A stretch of DNA of 64,000 bases from Melioribacteraceae bacterium (lineage in GTDB: Bacteria > Bacteroidota > Ignavibacteria > Ignavibacteriales > Melioribacteraceae): positions 1 to 64,000 of the forward strand of contig JAEINS010000002.1 of assembly GCA_016342755.1 (NCBI GenBank). The letters are read 5' to 3'. The translations under genes were made by a program, and so were the position numbers. Shown here one piece after another: positions 17,464 through 26,049 of the stretch; positions within the stretch are counted from its first letter, which is position 1, and every line of letters starts with the position of its first letter. Under the pieces are notes generated by a model that saw only the letters and a list, made by a program, of their open reading frames with translations, made no database searches and was not told where the DNA came from.

Positions 17464-18216
17464 TTAATAATTCTCGACTGTACTTTTAACTCTAGGTGCT
17501 ATCTTTTTTAAAAACTTTTCTGGCCATGGATTTCTACTTGATGGTTTCATAAGTATACCAGGATGAGGTATACAAACGAAATGTCTTTCAGTGTTATTAA
17601 TAAATTTAATTTTGACTTCACCATCAAGATACTCTTTGGCTACTTTTTGAGATACTGAAAATATATTCATTATCACTTCAAGCCCTAGTAGAATTACTAA
17701 CTTTGGATTTGCAATTTCAATTTCTTCATATAACCATTCTAAACTTTTTTCTGCATACTCATTGAACTTACTTCTATTCTCTTTGAAATCTTTCTTACCA
17801 AGTTTCTCATATCTTTTAATATGACCATCTTTAAATAGAAACACTTTTACTAAATCAGTGACCCAGCAATCAGAACGTTTAACACCTATGTTTGAAAGTA
17901 TCATCTCATTTAACTCTTTACCAGAAGGTATCGTTCGCACTGTACTGCCGTCAAAATAAGATTCGTTTGAGAATGGTGAATCGTTATCATAAAGTGGTGT
18001 TGTCGTTACTTTATTTACTGTGAAGAATTTTGCCGATGGATAAGCCCCAACAATCATAAATTTGTTTACGGCAGTTTCAATAGGCACTAAAACATTGATA
18101 GGGTTACCATAATAGTATTTATACTTTTTATTGTAGCCTATACTCTTTTTGTAATCTTTGAAACATCTTTTTTGATATTCTTTAATCATTTCTTCGATTG
18201 ATTTAGATTTACCCAT
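17464..18216 (-). CDS. Uracil-DNA glycosylase superfamily protein
   Basis: About 250 residues with the layout of the UDG superfamily: an active-site-like loop (MIVGAYPSA) in place of GEAPG, then PSGKELNEMIL, a VTDLVKVFLF strand corresponding to the TNVVKCRP strand, the helix/strand pair EEIEIANPKLVILLG, and the distal HPGILMK motif matching the HPS/HPA loop. The usual Fe-S cysteines of family 4 are not evident. The start is set at ATG 18216, which has GAGGG upstream; an upstream in-frame ATG at 18264 has no site. Whether it excises uracil or does another base-related job is open. Confidence 0.7.
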   Translation of the reverse strand: MGKSKSIEEMIKEYQKRCFKDYKKSIGYNKKYKYYYGNPINVLVPIETAVNKFMIVGAYPSAKFFTVNKVTTTPLYDNDSPFSNESYFDGSTVRTIPSGKELNEMILSNIGVKRSDCWVTDLVKVFLFKDGHIKRYEKLGKKDFKENRSKFNEYAEKSLEWLYEEIEIANPKLVILLGLEVIMNIFSVSQKVAKEYLDGEVKIKFINNTERHFVCIPHPGILMKPSSRNPWPEKFLKKIAPRVKSTVENY

Positions 18217-18605
18217 AGTGCTACCCTCATTTATGATTAACAAAAAATTAAAAGAACTAAACATATTAAAAGAAAATTTAATCCCCGGCTAACTACTGTG
18301 AATTATTGCTAAACTATCTAATTGAGTTAAATATATCAAGAATTCAAAATTAAAATCGTTTTAGTATTTGAAATATTATTTAAATAAGTGTGTATGGGGA
18401 TCATACAATATAGTCTACAAATGATCCAAATTGGGTATGTGAAAATTGTGATTCCAAGTTTTTTACTAATGACATTAAGTTTTTAATTTCTATCCAAATT
18501 AAGCAATTGCGCTTAATTTTATTTTTCATTATAAATATATGTGATTTTTTTAGTACTAAACTTATTGTTCTCTTTCACCTCAAATTTAACTTTAGTGAGG
18601 TTACC
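18217..18605. promoter_or_regulatory. Divergent intergenic region with an inverted repeat
   Basis: This 390-base AT-rich region separates two divergent genes and must hold both promoters. The only clear structure is GGATCAT (18398-18404) facing ATGATCC (18421-18427) with a 16-base gap, which could be an operator or a weak hairpin. A start upstream of 18606 in the plus-strand frame is possible, but the intervening codons look non-coding. Confidence 0.35.
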
Positions 18606-19352
18606 ATGACCATTAACTCCGCCACTTCGGTGCATTACAATAAACCTGATATTAACTCAGGCAATACTGTTCCTAAAACTATAAAAACGGATGTTAAATC
18701 GTTTAATGCTTATACCAAATCCAGACTTAATGATTCTAAAATTTATACTAAAGATGGTGCTTTTGTTTATAATCGTGTATTAAATAAGACTGAACAAACT
18801 GAAATTACTACAAAAACTGTACAAACCGATAGTTTTAAACGTTCGGAAACAATAGGCAATACAATTTATAATGCTCAGGGAAAACTTGTAAGCAACGCAA
18901 ACAGTTCTTCCATTCATGAATCTTACAAAGCAATTAAACAGAATATTAAAGAGCAGATAGAGTTTTTATTTGGCAGTTTTATTAAGGATGAAGAAAACAT
19001 TAATGAGTTTGATGATGCCGGCAATAAATTAAAAACTTTTTATCAGAATAATCCGCAGGCACTGGAACAAATTTCAAAAGGAAAAATTCCGGAGTATTTT
19101 AATGTTGAGAATACTGCTAAACGACAGTTTGAAATTGCGCTATGGAGTTACAACAAAGATGATGACCCTGAAGAATTTTATAATAAATCTGTGGAACTTA
19201 TAAATCAGGCATACGGTGATGTTGAAAAGAAACTGCCTTTTGAACTTCCGGATATTGTAAAGAATACCAGAGAAGCTGTTCTTGATGCTCTTAAACAATT
19301 TAGAGATGGTATTTCAAAAGAAGATATTGTTTTTGGTAAGCCAAACGAGTAA
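18606..19352 (+). CDS. Uncharacterised protein (possibly DUF5610-like)
   Basis: A 248-residue, probably cytoplasmic protein with no signal peptide. The N-terminal third is polar and threonine-rich, ending in repeated T/K words (TEITTKTVQTDSFKR); the C-terminal two-thirds are helical (IKEQIEFLFGSFIKDEENI, AKRQFEIALWSYNKDDDPEEFYNKS) and end with VKNTREAVLDALKQFRDGIS. The C-terminal pattern reminds me of DUF5610 proteins, without certainty. I set the start at ATG 18606 (TGAGGT upstream); an earlier in-frame ATG at 18507 would add an implausible hydrophobic leader. Function unknown. Confidence 0.7.
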   Translation: MTINSATSVHYNKPDINSGNTVPKTIKTDVKSFNAYTKSRLNDSKIYTKDGAFVYNRVLNKTEQTEITTKTVQTDSFKRSETIGNTIYNAQGKLVSNANSSSIHESYKAIKQNIKEQIEFLFGSFIKDEENINEFDDAGNKLKTFYQNNPQALEQISKGKIPEYFNVENTAKRQFEIALWSYNKDDDPEEFYNKSVELINQAYGDVEKKLPFELPDIVKNTREAVLDALKQFRDGISKEDIVFGKPNE

Positions 19353-19363
19353 TTGATGTATAA

Positions 19364-19432
19364 TGTCATTTCGAAGAGTTTACACCGGGAAATCTTTATA
19401 ATAAGATTTCTCACACTCAGTTCGAAATGACA
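19364..19432. repeat. Palindromic repeat element between convergent genes
   Basis: Outer arms TGTCATTTCGAA (19364-19375) and TTCGAAATGACA (19421-19432) are perfect complements, and inner arms GAAATCT (19389-19395) and AGATTTC (19404-19410) also pair, giving a two-tier hairpin of 69 bases. Very similar TCATTTCGA.../GAGAAATCT words are common as dispersed repeats in Bacteroidota-type genomes. Placed between two converging genes, it may also serve as a bidirectional terminator. Confidence 0.75.
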
Positions 19433-19442
19433 CTATATTAAG

Positions 19443-20258
19443 TTAAATATCAAAAGTTCCAATAACCGGACAATGATCAGAGGGTTTTTCCATTGCTCTA
19501 ATTTCATAATCAATTTCAACATCTTTAAGTTTGTTCATCATTTTTTCAGTCGCTAAAATCAGATCAATTCTTAAACCTCTTTTAGGTTCACGGTCAAATC
19601 CTTTGCTTCTATAATCAAACCAGCTAAATAGATTATCTTCATCCGCATATTTTTCGCGGAAGGAATCTTTTAATCCCCAACTCATTAATTCTTCCAGCCA
19701 TTCCCGTTCCTCCGGTAAAAAGCTGCATTTTCCGGTTCGTAGCCAGCGTTTTCTATTATCTTCGCCAATACCAATATCTAAATCGGTTGAAGCTATATTC
19801 ATATCGCCAATAATTAATAAATTGTCGTCCGGCGTAAATGTTTCTCTAATGTACTTGTTAAGATCGGCATAAAACTTAACTTTATATGGAAATTTAGTTT
19901 CATGATCACGGCTTTCACCTTGCGGGAAATATCCGTTAATTACAGTAACAGTTTCACCCGATTCAGTTTTAACTCTGCCTTCAATTAATCGTCTCTGCGC
20001 ATCTTCAGAATCCCATGGATAACCTTTCTGTACAAATTCAAATTTTTCTTTCGAAAGTATTGCTACTCCGTAGTGAGATTTTTGACCAAAAAATTCCACA
20101 TTATATCCAAGTGATTCAATATCTTCAATTGGGAATTCTTCATCACGAACTTTTACTTCCTGTAGCCCAATAATATCAGGACTATGTTTTTCAACAAGTT
20201 TTTTTAACTGATGATTTCTTGCGCGAATACCATTTACATTAAAAGAAACTACTTTCAT
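19443..20258 (-). CDS. xthA: Exodeoxyribonuclease III (AP endonuclease)
   Basis: Member of the EEP nuclease family, repairing abasic sites and 3' blocks (271 residues). Opening [10 protein letters not shown], metal-binding glutamate in GLQEVKV, catalytic GDMNIAS, and the terminal SDHCPVIG with the catalytic Asp-His pair are all present, along with the [11 protein letters not shown] motif of the XthA branch. It begins 13 bases after the stop of the GHL10 gene, so the two are probably co-transcribed. Confidence 0.96.
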   Translation of the reverse strand: MKVVSFNVNGIRARNHQLKKLVEKHSPDIIGLQEVKVRDEEFPIEDIESLGYNVEFFGQKSHYGVAILSKEKFEFVQKGYPWDSEDAQRRLIEGRVKTESGETVTVINGYFPQGESRDHETKFPYKVKFYADLNKYIRETFTPDDNLLIIGDMNIASTDLDIGIGEDNRKRWLRTGKCSFLPEEREWLEELMSWGLKDSFREKYADEDNLFSWFDYRSKGFDREPKRGLRIDLILATEKMMNKLKDVEIDYEIRAMEKPSDHCPVIGTFDI

Positions 20259-20270
20259 AATTTAACCTTT

Positions 20271-21773
20271 CTATTTTTCAGAATGATATATTACCGCTTT
20301 CAACTGATTATTTTTACTTTCATTATAAAGTTTATCTAACGCTGTTACAACATATCTATAAGTTTTATCATTTTCTAATTCCGATTTATCAAGATAATTT
20401 TGTGTATTAAAGGGAACTATCTTAATAATATTTTCATTCGAATCTGTTTTAACTTCTTCTCCTTCACCAAATCTGTAAATGGCAAAAAACTTTGCATTGT
20501 CGCCATCTTCTGCTTCCTGTCCAATTTGCCAGCTAAGACTTATTCCCTCTTCTAAATTTTCTGCCTTCAGACTATCAACAGCCATAGGATCAATGTTATC
20601 CTTCCATGGCATTGCAGGAGGAAATGCGGGAACAGCATACCACTGTTTTAATGAATCCAGCAGTCCGCTCCAATTTTCAGAAATTGATTTAGCACTAAAA
20701 TATACTTCGCCTAAAACATTATTGTATGTGCGGTTCATTCTTACCTGATTACCTATCTCACTTTTGGCTCCTTTATATCTTTCGGCAGACATTTTGCTCG
20801 AGAATAAACCCGGATATAAATGTCTTTCTGAAGATACTTTGTTCCACCAGGGTAATAATTTTCTATAAGCAGCTTTAGAATGATCCATTTCCCAATAGAG
20901 TTGCGGAGTTATATAATCTACTATTTTATTATCAAGCCAGTTCAGCGGATCGCAGTATAAAGTATTATAAGATTCAAATCCGCCTGTTCCGGCATATTTA
21001 TTTTCAACAATACCAAACGGACTTATTCCAAACTTGACTCTTGGTTTTACTGCTAAAACAATTTTATAAATCTTAGCCATAAGATCATTAATATTAAATC
21101 GTCTCCAATCATGAATGTCTTTTATACCTTCGCTATGCTTAACAAATGTTAAAGAATCTTGATTTGTTATCTGTGTATAAGGATAGAAGTAATCGTCAAA
21201 GTGAATACCGTCAATCTCATATCTTGAGATTACATCAGTAACAACACTTAGAATATATTCTTTAACGGCAGGTAATCCCGGATTAAGCATAATATACTTA
21301 TCAACTTTTAACAGCCATTCAGGATGAAGCTTGGCCACGTGGTTTTCAGCAAGTTCATATTCATCATCAATACGAATAGCTCTGTAAGGATTAAACCATG
21401 CATGAAGTTCCATTCCTCTTTTATGTGCTTCTGATACAGCAAATTTTAACGGATCAAAAAATGGTTCAGGTGCTAATCCTTGTTCCCCGGTTAACCAAAA
21501 AGACCAGGGTTCAATATCCGATTGATAAAACGCGTCACACTCAGCTCTAATCTGAAAAAACACAGCATTTAATCCTGCTTCTTTTAGCTTCTCAAATTGG
21601 TTCGCCATTTCAATTATCTGCTCACCCGATGATAACTCTTTATCCGAAGGCCAGTCAATGTTTGCTACCGTTGCAACCCATGCAGCACGCATTTCATACT
21701 TGTTGGTTTTTTCTTGTGCAGAAATTTTCGCAGTTATTAGGCACAATAGAAATACAATTACTAATTTTTTCAT
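20271..21773 (-). CDS. Secreted glycoside hydrolase-like (GHL10) protein
   Basis: Predicted exported 500-residue protein with a signal peptide (KKLVIVFLLCLITAKISA). The first 370 residues match the GHL10/DUF187 TIM barrel: EMRAAWVATVANIDWPS, AGLNAVFFQIRAECDAFY, ELHAWFNPYRA, YEIDGIHFDDYFYPY with candidate acidic residues, and YITPQLYWEMDH. The C-terminal 110 residues look like a fibronectin type III domain (SLSWQ, YRYVVTALDKLYNES). Such proteins are thought to act on glycans or peptidoglycan. The ATG at 21773 follows GGGGA; an upstream in-frame start at 21794 lies in the shared divergent promoter region. Confidence 0.9.
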   Translation of the reverse strand: MKKLVIVFLLCLITAKISAQEKTNKYEMRAAWVATVANIDWPSDKELSSGEQIIEMANQFEKLKEAGLNAVFFQIRAECDAFYQSDIEPWSFWLTGEQGLAPEPFFDPLKFAVSEAHKRGMELHAWFNPYRAIRIDDEYELAENHVAKLHPEWLLKVDKYIMLNPGLPAVKEYILSVVTDVISRYEIDGIHFDDYFYPYTQITNQDSLTFVKHSEGIKDIHDWRRFNINDLMAKIYKIVLAVKPRVKFGISPFGIVENKYAGTGGFESYNTLYCDPLNWLDNKIVDYITPQLYWEMDHSKAAYRKLLPWWNKVSSERHLYPGLFSSKMSAERYKGAKSEIGNQVRMNRTYNNVLGEVYFSAKSISENWSGLLDSLKQWYAVPAFPPAMPWKDNIDPMAVDSLKAENLEEGISLSWQIGQEAEDGDNAKFFAIYRFGEGEEVKTDSNENIIKIVPFNTQNYLDKSELENDKTYRYVVTALDKLYNESKNNQLKAVIYHSEK

Positions 21774-21859
21774 TATTTCCCCATAATTATTCAATATAAA
21801 ATAGTGATATTTACTATTTTGGTTAACTTAAATTTAATCAATTTATTTATTGTGGGGAA

Positions 21860-24841
21860 ATGAATATGCAGTTGATTGCAAAACTATTTTTATTATTTGC
21901 TATTTTATTTATTGTTTCATGCGGATCATCTAAAGATATAGTTGATAAATCAGAACTTACATTAGTTGAACTTTCCGAAAATTTTAAAGAAGAATTTAAT
22001 GAAACCGGTCTTGGTTTAAATCTTAAATTTAAACCAAAAATTGATTCCATTGATATTGATGAATTATCGGATGATGTAGTTATACACTTTGATAAAGTTA
22101 TTTCCGGAAATCCTATTAGAGAGGAAACAATATCTGAGCTTGAAAAAGTTACCCGGGAATTTTTTAATTCAAAAAACATAAGCTTTAAATTTTTGACTCA
22201 TAACATTCCAATACAAGAGTTAATACCTAACATTTACCGAAGTAAAACTGAAATTGATAAAAACAGAATTCCACTTCCAGACTACTCGCGACCAATGAAA
22301 GTTGTGACAAACCTGAGTAAACCATATTTAATTAATAGTGGATTAAATAATAGAAATATTGCTTTATGGCATAGTCATGGCTGGTATTACAGCAACGCAA
22401 TGAAAAGATGGGAGTGGCAAAGACCACGATTGTTTCAAACTGTTGAAGATCTTATTCCGATGCAGTTTACTTTGCCGTACATAATTCCAATGTTAGAAAA
22501 TGCTGGGGCAAATGTTTATGTCCCAAGGGAAAGAGATACGCAGGTAAACGAAATTATTATTGATAACGATTCCAAGGATATTAATGATAATATGACTGCT
22601 GATAAAAATATTTGGCTGAATGATTCAACAGGATTTGCCGTTGGAAATCCTCCATATGAATTAAACTACAATCCGTTTGAAAACGGGACAAGTATATTTG
22701 CACTTTCAGAAGAACGGAAAACTTCCCAGGTAAACTGGATACCGAATATCAAGGAAGATGGTGAATACGCGGTCTATATCAGTTATATTGGTTCAAAAGA
22801 GAATGTTGAAGATGCACATTACACAGTTTATCATTTAGGCGGCAAAACTGAATTTTTAATCAACCAGCAAATTGGCGGAAACAGTTGGTATTATCTGGGT
22901 ACATTCAAATTCAAAAAAGGGAATAACAAAAATTTAGGATCTGTAGTTTTAGATAACAGCAGTATTACTCGAAACAGAATTGTCTCAGCCGATGCAGTTA
23001 GATTCGGCGGCGGAATGGGAGTTGTTAAAAGGGATGGGAAAACCAGCGGCAGACCTAAATATATTGAGGCAGCAAAATATTATCTGCAATTTGCCGGAAT
23101 GCCGGATACATTAGTTTATAATTTAAATGATAACAAAAATGATTATAACGATGATTATCAATCACGCGGAGAATATGTAAATTACTTAATGGGTAATCCG
23201 GGCGATCCAAATAAAAAGAGAGATGCCGATGGTCTGGGCATACCAATTGATTTATCATTTTCGTTCCATACCGATGCCGGAATAACTCAGGATAGTTCCA
23301 CTATTGGTACACTTGGAATTTATAGTATTTTTGATAAAGACAAAAATAGAACATTCCCAAATGGTATTTCCAGGATGTCTAACCGGGATATAACAGACAT
23401 TATTCAAACTCAAATTGTTGATGATATTAGATATAAATATAATGCGACCTGGAATCGCCGAAAGCTGTATAATGCAATGTACAGTGAAGCATACCGCCCA
23501 AACACACCTACTATGTTAGTTGAATTACTCTCACATCAAAATTTAGCTGATATGAGCTACATGCACGATCCTCGTTTCAGATTTGATGTTTCAAGAGCCA
23601 TATATAAAGGCATGCTGAAATTTATAGCTGGTCAAAATGATTTTGATTATATTGTTCAGCCATTGCCGGTTACACATTTTAAAAGTGAACTGCTTAGTGG
23701 AGAAGTTAAGTTATCATGGCAGCCTGAATTGGATGAACTGGAATCAACAGCATCACCAAATGGTTATATAGTTTATACCAGAGTTAATAATGGCGGATTT
23801 GATAATGGTAGAATTACGAATGAATCAAATCTTGATATCACTATTGAACCAGATTTGATTTATAGTTTTAAAGTTACTGCTGTTAATGATGGCGGTGAAA
23901 GCTTCCCTTCAGAAATTCTATCTGTATGTAAAAAGAGTAATTCAAAAGGAACTGTTTTAGTTGTTAATGGATTTGATAGAATTTGCGGACCGGAAAGTTT
24001 TAGAACAGATATAATAAGCGGATTAAACTCTCGTTATGATAATGGCGTACCTGATAAAAGAGATATCGGGTTTACCGGTTTTCAATTTGATTATCTGAGT
24101 AATTCAAAATTTATTACAAATGATGCACCGGGACATGGAGCAAGTTATGCGGATTATGAAACTAAAATTATAGCTGGTAATACTTTTGATTATCCATACA
24201 CGCATGGCAAATCTATTACCAATGCGGGCTATTCCTTTGTTTCATCATCAGATGAGTGTATAGAAGATTCACTTATTAATTTGAATGATTATACAATTTT
24301 AGATTTAATTATGGGAGAAGAAAAATCAACTCAGTCTAGCAGCCCAAAAGGAGTTCTTAAAAACAAAATTAGCTTCAAAACTTTTTCTAAAAAATTAAAA
24401 AAACAAATAACTTCTTATATAAACAACTCCGGGAATATTTTCTTAAGTGGAGCTTACATCGGAAGTGATCAGTACAATGAATTCGCCAGTGAGGAAGATC
24501 AAAAATTCATTCAGGATGTTTTTAAATTTCAGCTGGCTGCAAATCATGCCAGCAAATTAGGAGAAGTATTCAGTACTTCAGAAAAATTTATTGCTGATAG
24601 CGAATTAAATTTTTGCACTAATTTTAATGAAAACATTTATTGTGTAGAAGCACCGGATGCTATCAATCCGTCAAATGGATCACATACAATTTTTAGGTAT
24701 AGTGATAATAGCTTCAGCGCAGGTATAGCTTATAATAATGAATATGGAGTTGTTGCTCTCGGCTTTCCTTTTGAAACCATTGTAGATGAATTTAGAAGAG
24801 ATCAATTAATGAAAAATATTTTAATGTATTTTGAGAAGTAA
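21860..24841 (+). CDS. Large lipoprotein with amidase-like fold and golvesin-type domain
   Basis: A 993-residue lipoprotein (lipobox IVSC, Cys21). Part of the sequence recalls N-acetylmuramoyl-L-alanine amidase (Amidase_3): WHSHGWYYS near 170, VYVPRERDT, SFSFHTDAG and MLVELLSHQN in place of the usual zinc and glutamate sites. Between them lies a golvesin C-terminal-like beta domain (YAVYISYIGSKENVEDAHY to RIVSADAVRFGGG). A fibronectin type III domain (PLPVTHFKSELLSG, YSFKVTAVNDGGES) and a 300-residue C-terminal domain follow. Relatives in Bacteroidota are often labelled xanthan lyase, which I would not adopt. M3 (21866) is an alternative start with better SD spacing. Confidence 0.8.
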   Translation: MNMQLIAKLFLLFAILFIVSCGSSKDIVDKSELTLVELSENFKEEFNETGLGLNLKFKPKIDSIDIDELSDDVVIHFDKVISGNPIREETISELEKVTREFFNSKNISFKFLTHNIPIQELIPNIYRSKTEIDKNRIPLPDYSRPMKVVTNLSKPYLINSGLNNRNIALWHSHGWYYSNAMKRWEWQRPRLFQTVEDLIPMQFTLPYIIPMLENAGANVYVPRERDTQVNEIIIDNDSKDINDNMTADKNIWLNDSTGFAVGNPPYELNYNPFENGTSIFALSEERKTSQVNWIPNIKEDGEYAVYISYIGSKENVEDAHYTVYHLGGKTEFLINQQIGGNSWYYLGTFKFKKGNNKNLGSVVLDNSSITRNRIVSADAVRFGGGMGVVKRDGKTSGRPKYIEAAKYYLQFAGMPDTLVYNLNDNKNDYNDDYQSRGEYVNYLMGNPGDPNKKRDADGLGIPIDLSFSFHTDAGITQDSSTIGTLGIYSIFDKDKNRTFPNGISRMSNRDITDIIQTQIVDDIRYKYNATWNRRKLYNAMYSEAYRPNTPTMLVELLSHQNLADMSYMHDPRFRFDVSRAIYKGMLKFIAGQNDFDYIVQPLPVTHFKSELLSGEVKLSWQPELDELESTASPNGYIVYTRVNNGGFDNGRITNESNLDITIEPDLIYSFKVTAVNDGGESFPSEILSVCKKSNSKGTVLVVNGFDRICGPESFRTDIISGLNSRYDNGVPDKRDIGFTGFQFDYLSNSKFITNDAPGHGASYADYETKIIAGNTFDYPYTHGKSITNAGYSFVSSSDECIEDSLINLNDYTILDLIMGEEKSTQSSSPKGVLKNKISFKTFSKKLKKQITSYINNSGNIFLSGAYIGSDQYNEFASEEDQKFIQDVFKFQLAANHASKLGEVFSTSEKFIADSELNFCTNFNENIYCVEAPDAINPSNGSHTIFRYSDNSFSAGIAYNNEYGVVALGFPFETIVDEFRRDQLMKNILMYFEK

Positions 24842-24844
24842 AAA

Positions 24845-24874
24845 AATCCCGGTGATCTTAAAACCGCCGGGATT
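24845..24874. terminator. Bidirectional terminator between convergent genes
   Basis: AATCCCGG (24845-24852) and CCGGGATT (24867-24874) form an 8-bp stem. T-rich sequence follows on the plus strand (AAATCTTTT), and a run of A precedes it, giving T on the minus strand. It lies between the plus-strand lipoprotein gene and the minus-strand epimerase gene. Confidence 0.85.
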
Positions 24875-24884
24875 AAATCTTTTA

Positions 24885-25979
24885 TTAACCCAGCTTTTCT
24901 GAAAGTATCTCAGCAATTCTCTCTGCTGCTTTACCATCCCAAAGTTCAGGTGTTTTACCTTTTTTTATATTTCCATCAAGAACTTCCAGACAAACCTTTT
25001 CAGCTTTTATCAAATCAATTCCAATTAACTGATTAGTACCAACCTCAACAGTAATGGGTCTTTCAGTCGATGTTCTTAATGTAATACACTGAACACCAAG
25101 GTATGTTGATTCTTCCTGAATACCTCCGCTGTCAGTAACAACCACTTCAGCATTTTTTGTTAATGACTGGAAATCGATATAACCAATAGGATCTGATAAA
25201 ATTACATTTTCATTAAGTCCTTTAAGAAGATCAAATTTTTCTAAATTGTTTTTTGTACGGGGATGAATAGGGAAAACAACTTTTCTTTTAGCACCAAGTG
25301 TATTTAAGAAATTCACTAGTCCGTCTAATGAATCTTTGGTATCAACATTGCTCGGTCTATGTAATGTTACTAATACATACTTCCCTTTTTCTAATTTCAA
25401 TTCTGAATGAATATCCGATTCATCAGCCTTCGGTAAATAGTGGCAGAGACTGTCTATCATAACATTACCCACAAAATAGACTTTATCAGAAGGAACTCCT
25501 TCGTGTAATAAATTTTCTAAGCCGCTTTTTTCCGTTACAAATAAATAATCTGAAATTCTATCTGTAAGAATTCTATTGATCTCTTCAGGCATTTCCATAT
25601 CAAAGCTTCGTAAACCCGCTTCTACATGCACTATTTTTATATGCAGCTTTGCAGCCGTTAAACTACAAGCTATAGTTGAGTTAACATCACCAACAACCAA
25701 AATCATATCCGGTTTTTCGTTAATCAGAATTTTTTCAAATTCTATCATTACCTTTGCAGTCTGCTCAGCATGACTCCCGCTGCCAACTCCCAAATAAAAA
25801 TCAGGATGCGGAAGTTCTAAATCATCAAAAAACACTTTACTCATTTTTTCATCATAGTGTTGCCCTGTATGACAAACCAGGTGTGTTATCCGATCAGAAT
25901 ATTTTTTAAACGCTTTATGTATAGGAGCAATTTTCATAAAATTAGGTCGTGCTCCAACTACTGAAATTATTTTTTTCAA
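24885..25979 (-). CDS. wecB: UDP-N-acetylglucosamine 2-epimerase (non-hydrolysing)
   Basis: Interconverts UDP-GlcNAc and UDP-ManNAc for surface polysaccharide synthesis. Signature segments: SVVGARPNFMKIAP at the N-terminus, CHTGQHYDEKMS, VVGDVNSTIACSL, HVEAGLRS, VTLHRPSNVD, FPIHPRTK, and the UDP-binding DSGGIQEESTYLG. I favour a TTG start at 25979 (364 residues), because the GAGGGG Shine-Dalgarno site overlaps the first codons of the longer GTG form at 25991 and sits four bases before the TTG. It leads a minus-strand group with a Wzi-like barrel and a sugar transferase. Confidence 0.93.
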   Translation of the reverse strand: MKKIISVVGARPNFMKIAPIHKAFKKYSDRITHLVCHTGQHYDEKMSKVFFDDLELPHPDFYLGVGSGSHAEQTAKVMIEFEKILINEKPDMILVVGDVNSTIACSLTAAKLHIKIVHVEAGLRSFDMEMPEEINRILTDRISDYLFVTEKSGLENLLHEGVPSDKVYFVGNVMIDSLCHYLPKADESDIHSELKLEKGKYVLVTLHRPSNVDTKDSLDGLVNFLNTLGAKRKVVFPIHPRTKNNLEKFDLLKGLNENVILSDPIGYIDFQSLTKNAEVVVTDSGGIQEESTYLGVQCITLRTSTERPITVEVGTNQLIGIDLIKAEKVCLEVLDGNIKKGKTPELWDGKAAERIAEILSEKLG

Positions 25980-26049
25980 CTTTCCCCTCACTCTAAAAAT
26001 TTAATCCTACAAAAGTAATTATAAATATATTGCAAACCAAAATAGTTGT

